Assembly (NCBI GenBank): GCA_038320555.1
Contig: JBBQEJ010000159.1
Coordinates: forward strand, 1 to 11,788
DNA length: 11,788 nucleotides
From: JALZOC01 sp038320555
GTDB lineage: Bacteria; Acidobacteriota; Vicinamibacteria; Vicinamibacterales; 2-12-FULL-66-21
Direction of reading: 5' to 3'
The position numbers were made by a program, and so were the translations under genes. The notes beneath the pieces were generated by a model. That model had not been told where the DNA came from. It worked only from the letters and a program-made list of their open reading frames with translations, and made no database searches. Each line of letters opens with the position of its first letter. The first letter of the stretch is position 1. This document shows, piece after piece, positions 10,837-11,788 of this stretch.

Positions 10837-11788
10837 ATGAACTTTCGATATATGCCGCCCGTTGTCTGCCTGCTCGCCGTCGTGATGGCGCCGGCCGCGG
10901 TGCGCGCCGGGCAGGCTCCCCAGGCGGACCAACCGGCGCCGGAGCAGGTCCGCCGGCCGTTTCGCGGGATCTTCGGGGGTCCGCCGGATCCCTCGAGCAA
11001 GCAGTCGCTTATGGCCTCAGGCAGTGTGTTTGTGGCATACGACGACGACGTGTTTGCGGGTCGGCTGGTTTCGGCCGAGACCTTGCATCCTGGGATTCGA
11101 CAGGATGGGATCTACAGCGGCATGACCGCAGGACTTGCCTACTCCCGGAACTCGAATCGGGCGTCCGCAGGGCTCACGGCCGATGTGGGTGTGAACAAAT
11201 ACAAAAACCGTGATCTCCTGCCCACGTACCGGGTGGGGGCAAATGTGGGTGCCCAAGTGGCGCGCCGCACGAGAATGTCAGTGTCGGGTGCGGCGGTCTA
11301 CTCCCCCGAGTTTCGGCTCGGAGGGTTCACCAGTCCGCTCAGCATCACAGGTGCGCAGGATCCATTCAGCACGGTGCTGGCGGATTACGACCTCTACAAT
11401 CTCGCGGCGTTACGCACGCTGGCCGCCGGTACGTTGATGCAATCGGTCGGGCGCCGAGGATCCCTGGAGGCCTCGTACTCCCTCAATAACGTCGACTATA
11501 TCGACAACGCGTTCAACTATCGAAGTCAGTTCGGCGGACTGCGTTATTCGCAGCGCCTGTCGCATAACATGAACGCGCATCTTGGGTACGGATACACCAC
11601 CGCCGAGTACAAGCAACGTGTCGATGTTCGCCCGCAGCACATTCACCACATCGACGCCGGCATTGACTATGGACGGGCGTTGTCGGTTTCGAGACGAACC
11701 CACGTGAGCTTTTCGACAGGGTCCGCAATCCTTTCGGGCAGTGACGTGCTCGGCGGAGATTCGAGTGGCTATTCATACTACCTGACCG
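10837..11788 (+). CDS. Outer-membrane beta-barrel protein (3' end outside window)
   Basis: An open frame of at least 317 codons runs off the window without a stop. It begins with a clear Sec signal peptide (MNFRYMPPVVCLLAVVMAPA, cleavage about VRA-GQ at 24/25), then a short proline-rich segment (26-56). The rest alternates strands with aromatic girdle residues and tight polar turns: SGSVFVAYDDDVF, ASAGLTADVGVNKYK, RMSVSGAAVYSPEF, SLEASYSLNNVDYI, NMNAHLGYGYTTAEYK, THVSFSTGSAIL. This is the pattern of an outer-membrane barrel; the family cannot be named for certain. It starts 31 nt after the OPX gene with no evident Shine-Dalgarno. Position and the short OPX neighbour make an exopolysaccharide porin the most likely role; an outer-membrane protein tied to a PEP-CTERM/exosortase-type EPS cluster is the alternative. 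Confidence 0.8.
   Translation, partial: MNFRYMPPVVCLLAVVMAPAAVRAGQAPQADQPAPEQVRRPFRGIFGGPPDPSSKQSLMASGSVFVAYDDDVFAGRLVSAETLHPGIRQDGIYSGMTAGLAYSRNSNRASAGLTADVGVNKYKNRDLLPTYRVGANVGAQVARRTRMSVSGAAVYSPEFRLGGFTSPLSITGAQDPFSTVLADYDLYNLAALRTLAAGTLMQSVGRRGSLEASYSLNNVDYIDNAFNYRSQFGGLRYSQRLSHNMNAHLGYGYTTAEYKQRVDVRPQHIHHIDAGIDYGRALSVSRRTHVSFSTGSAILSGSDVLGGDSSGYSYYLT

Overview
The window is GC-rich, densely coding DNA with every convincing gene on the + strand. It looks chromosomal and comes from a Gram-negative, quinone-respiring bacterium: it encodes an ETF:quinone oxidoreductase, a Wza-like periplasmic exporter and an outer-membrane beta-barrel. Gene content, style of the regulators, intergenic short-repeat spacers and TTG starts suggest Acidobacteriota (Vicinamibacteria-like). 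That placement is an inference from protein character, not a database result.

Left half (1-5893), lipid and flavin electron-transfer block: the 3' end of an acyl carrier protein gene, fabF (KAS II), etfB, etfA, an ETF-quinone oxidoreductase and a DUF374-type lysophospholipid acyltransferase. AcpP and FabF elongate fatty acids. EtfAB and ETF-QO pass electrons from acyl-CoA and similar dehydrogenases to the quinone pool. The acyltransferase would place acyl chains on a lipid acceptor. Four of the five junctions carry non-coding repeats: a GAGCG-rich element with a perfect hairpin before fabF, two copies of a heptanucleotide inverted-repeat element before etfB and ETF-QO, and a purine-only GG-periodic spacer before the acyltransferase.

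Right half (5894-11788), a putative sigma-54 and c-di-GMP controlled exopolysaccharide locus: a soluble GAF-like protein with a degenerate GGDEF domain that keeps an RxxD I-site, a roughly 540-nt gene-free leader, two consecutive PilZ proteins, a sigma-54 activator with no N-terminal sensor domain, a short Wza-like OPX protein and the start of an outer-membrane beta-barrel gene that runs off the window. Three sequences fit the -24/-12 sigma-54 consensus with exact GG-N10-GC spacing: one before the GGDEF-like gene, and two spaced exactly 100 bp apart in the leader before the PilZ genes. The simplest model is that c-di-GMP, sensed by the PilZ proteins and/or the dead GGDEF protein, gates a PspF-like bare AAA+ activator, which drives sigma-54 transcription of its own operon and the export machinery.

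No tRNA, rRNA, CRISPR array, IS element or phage gene was seen. No strong intrinsic terminator was found.
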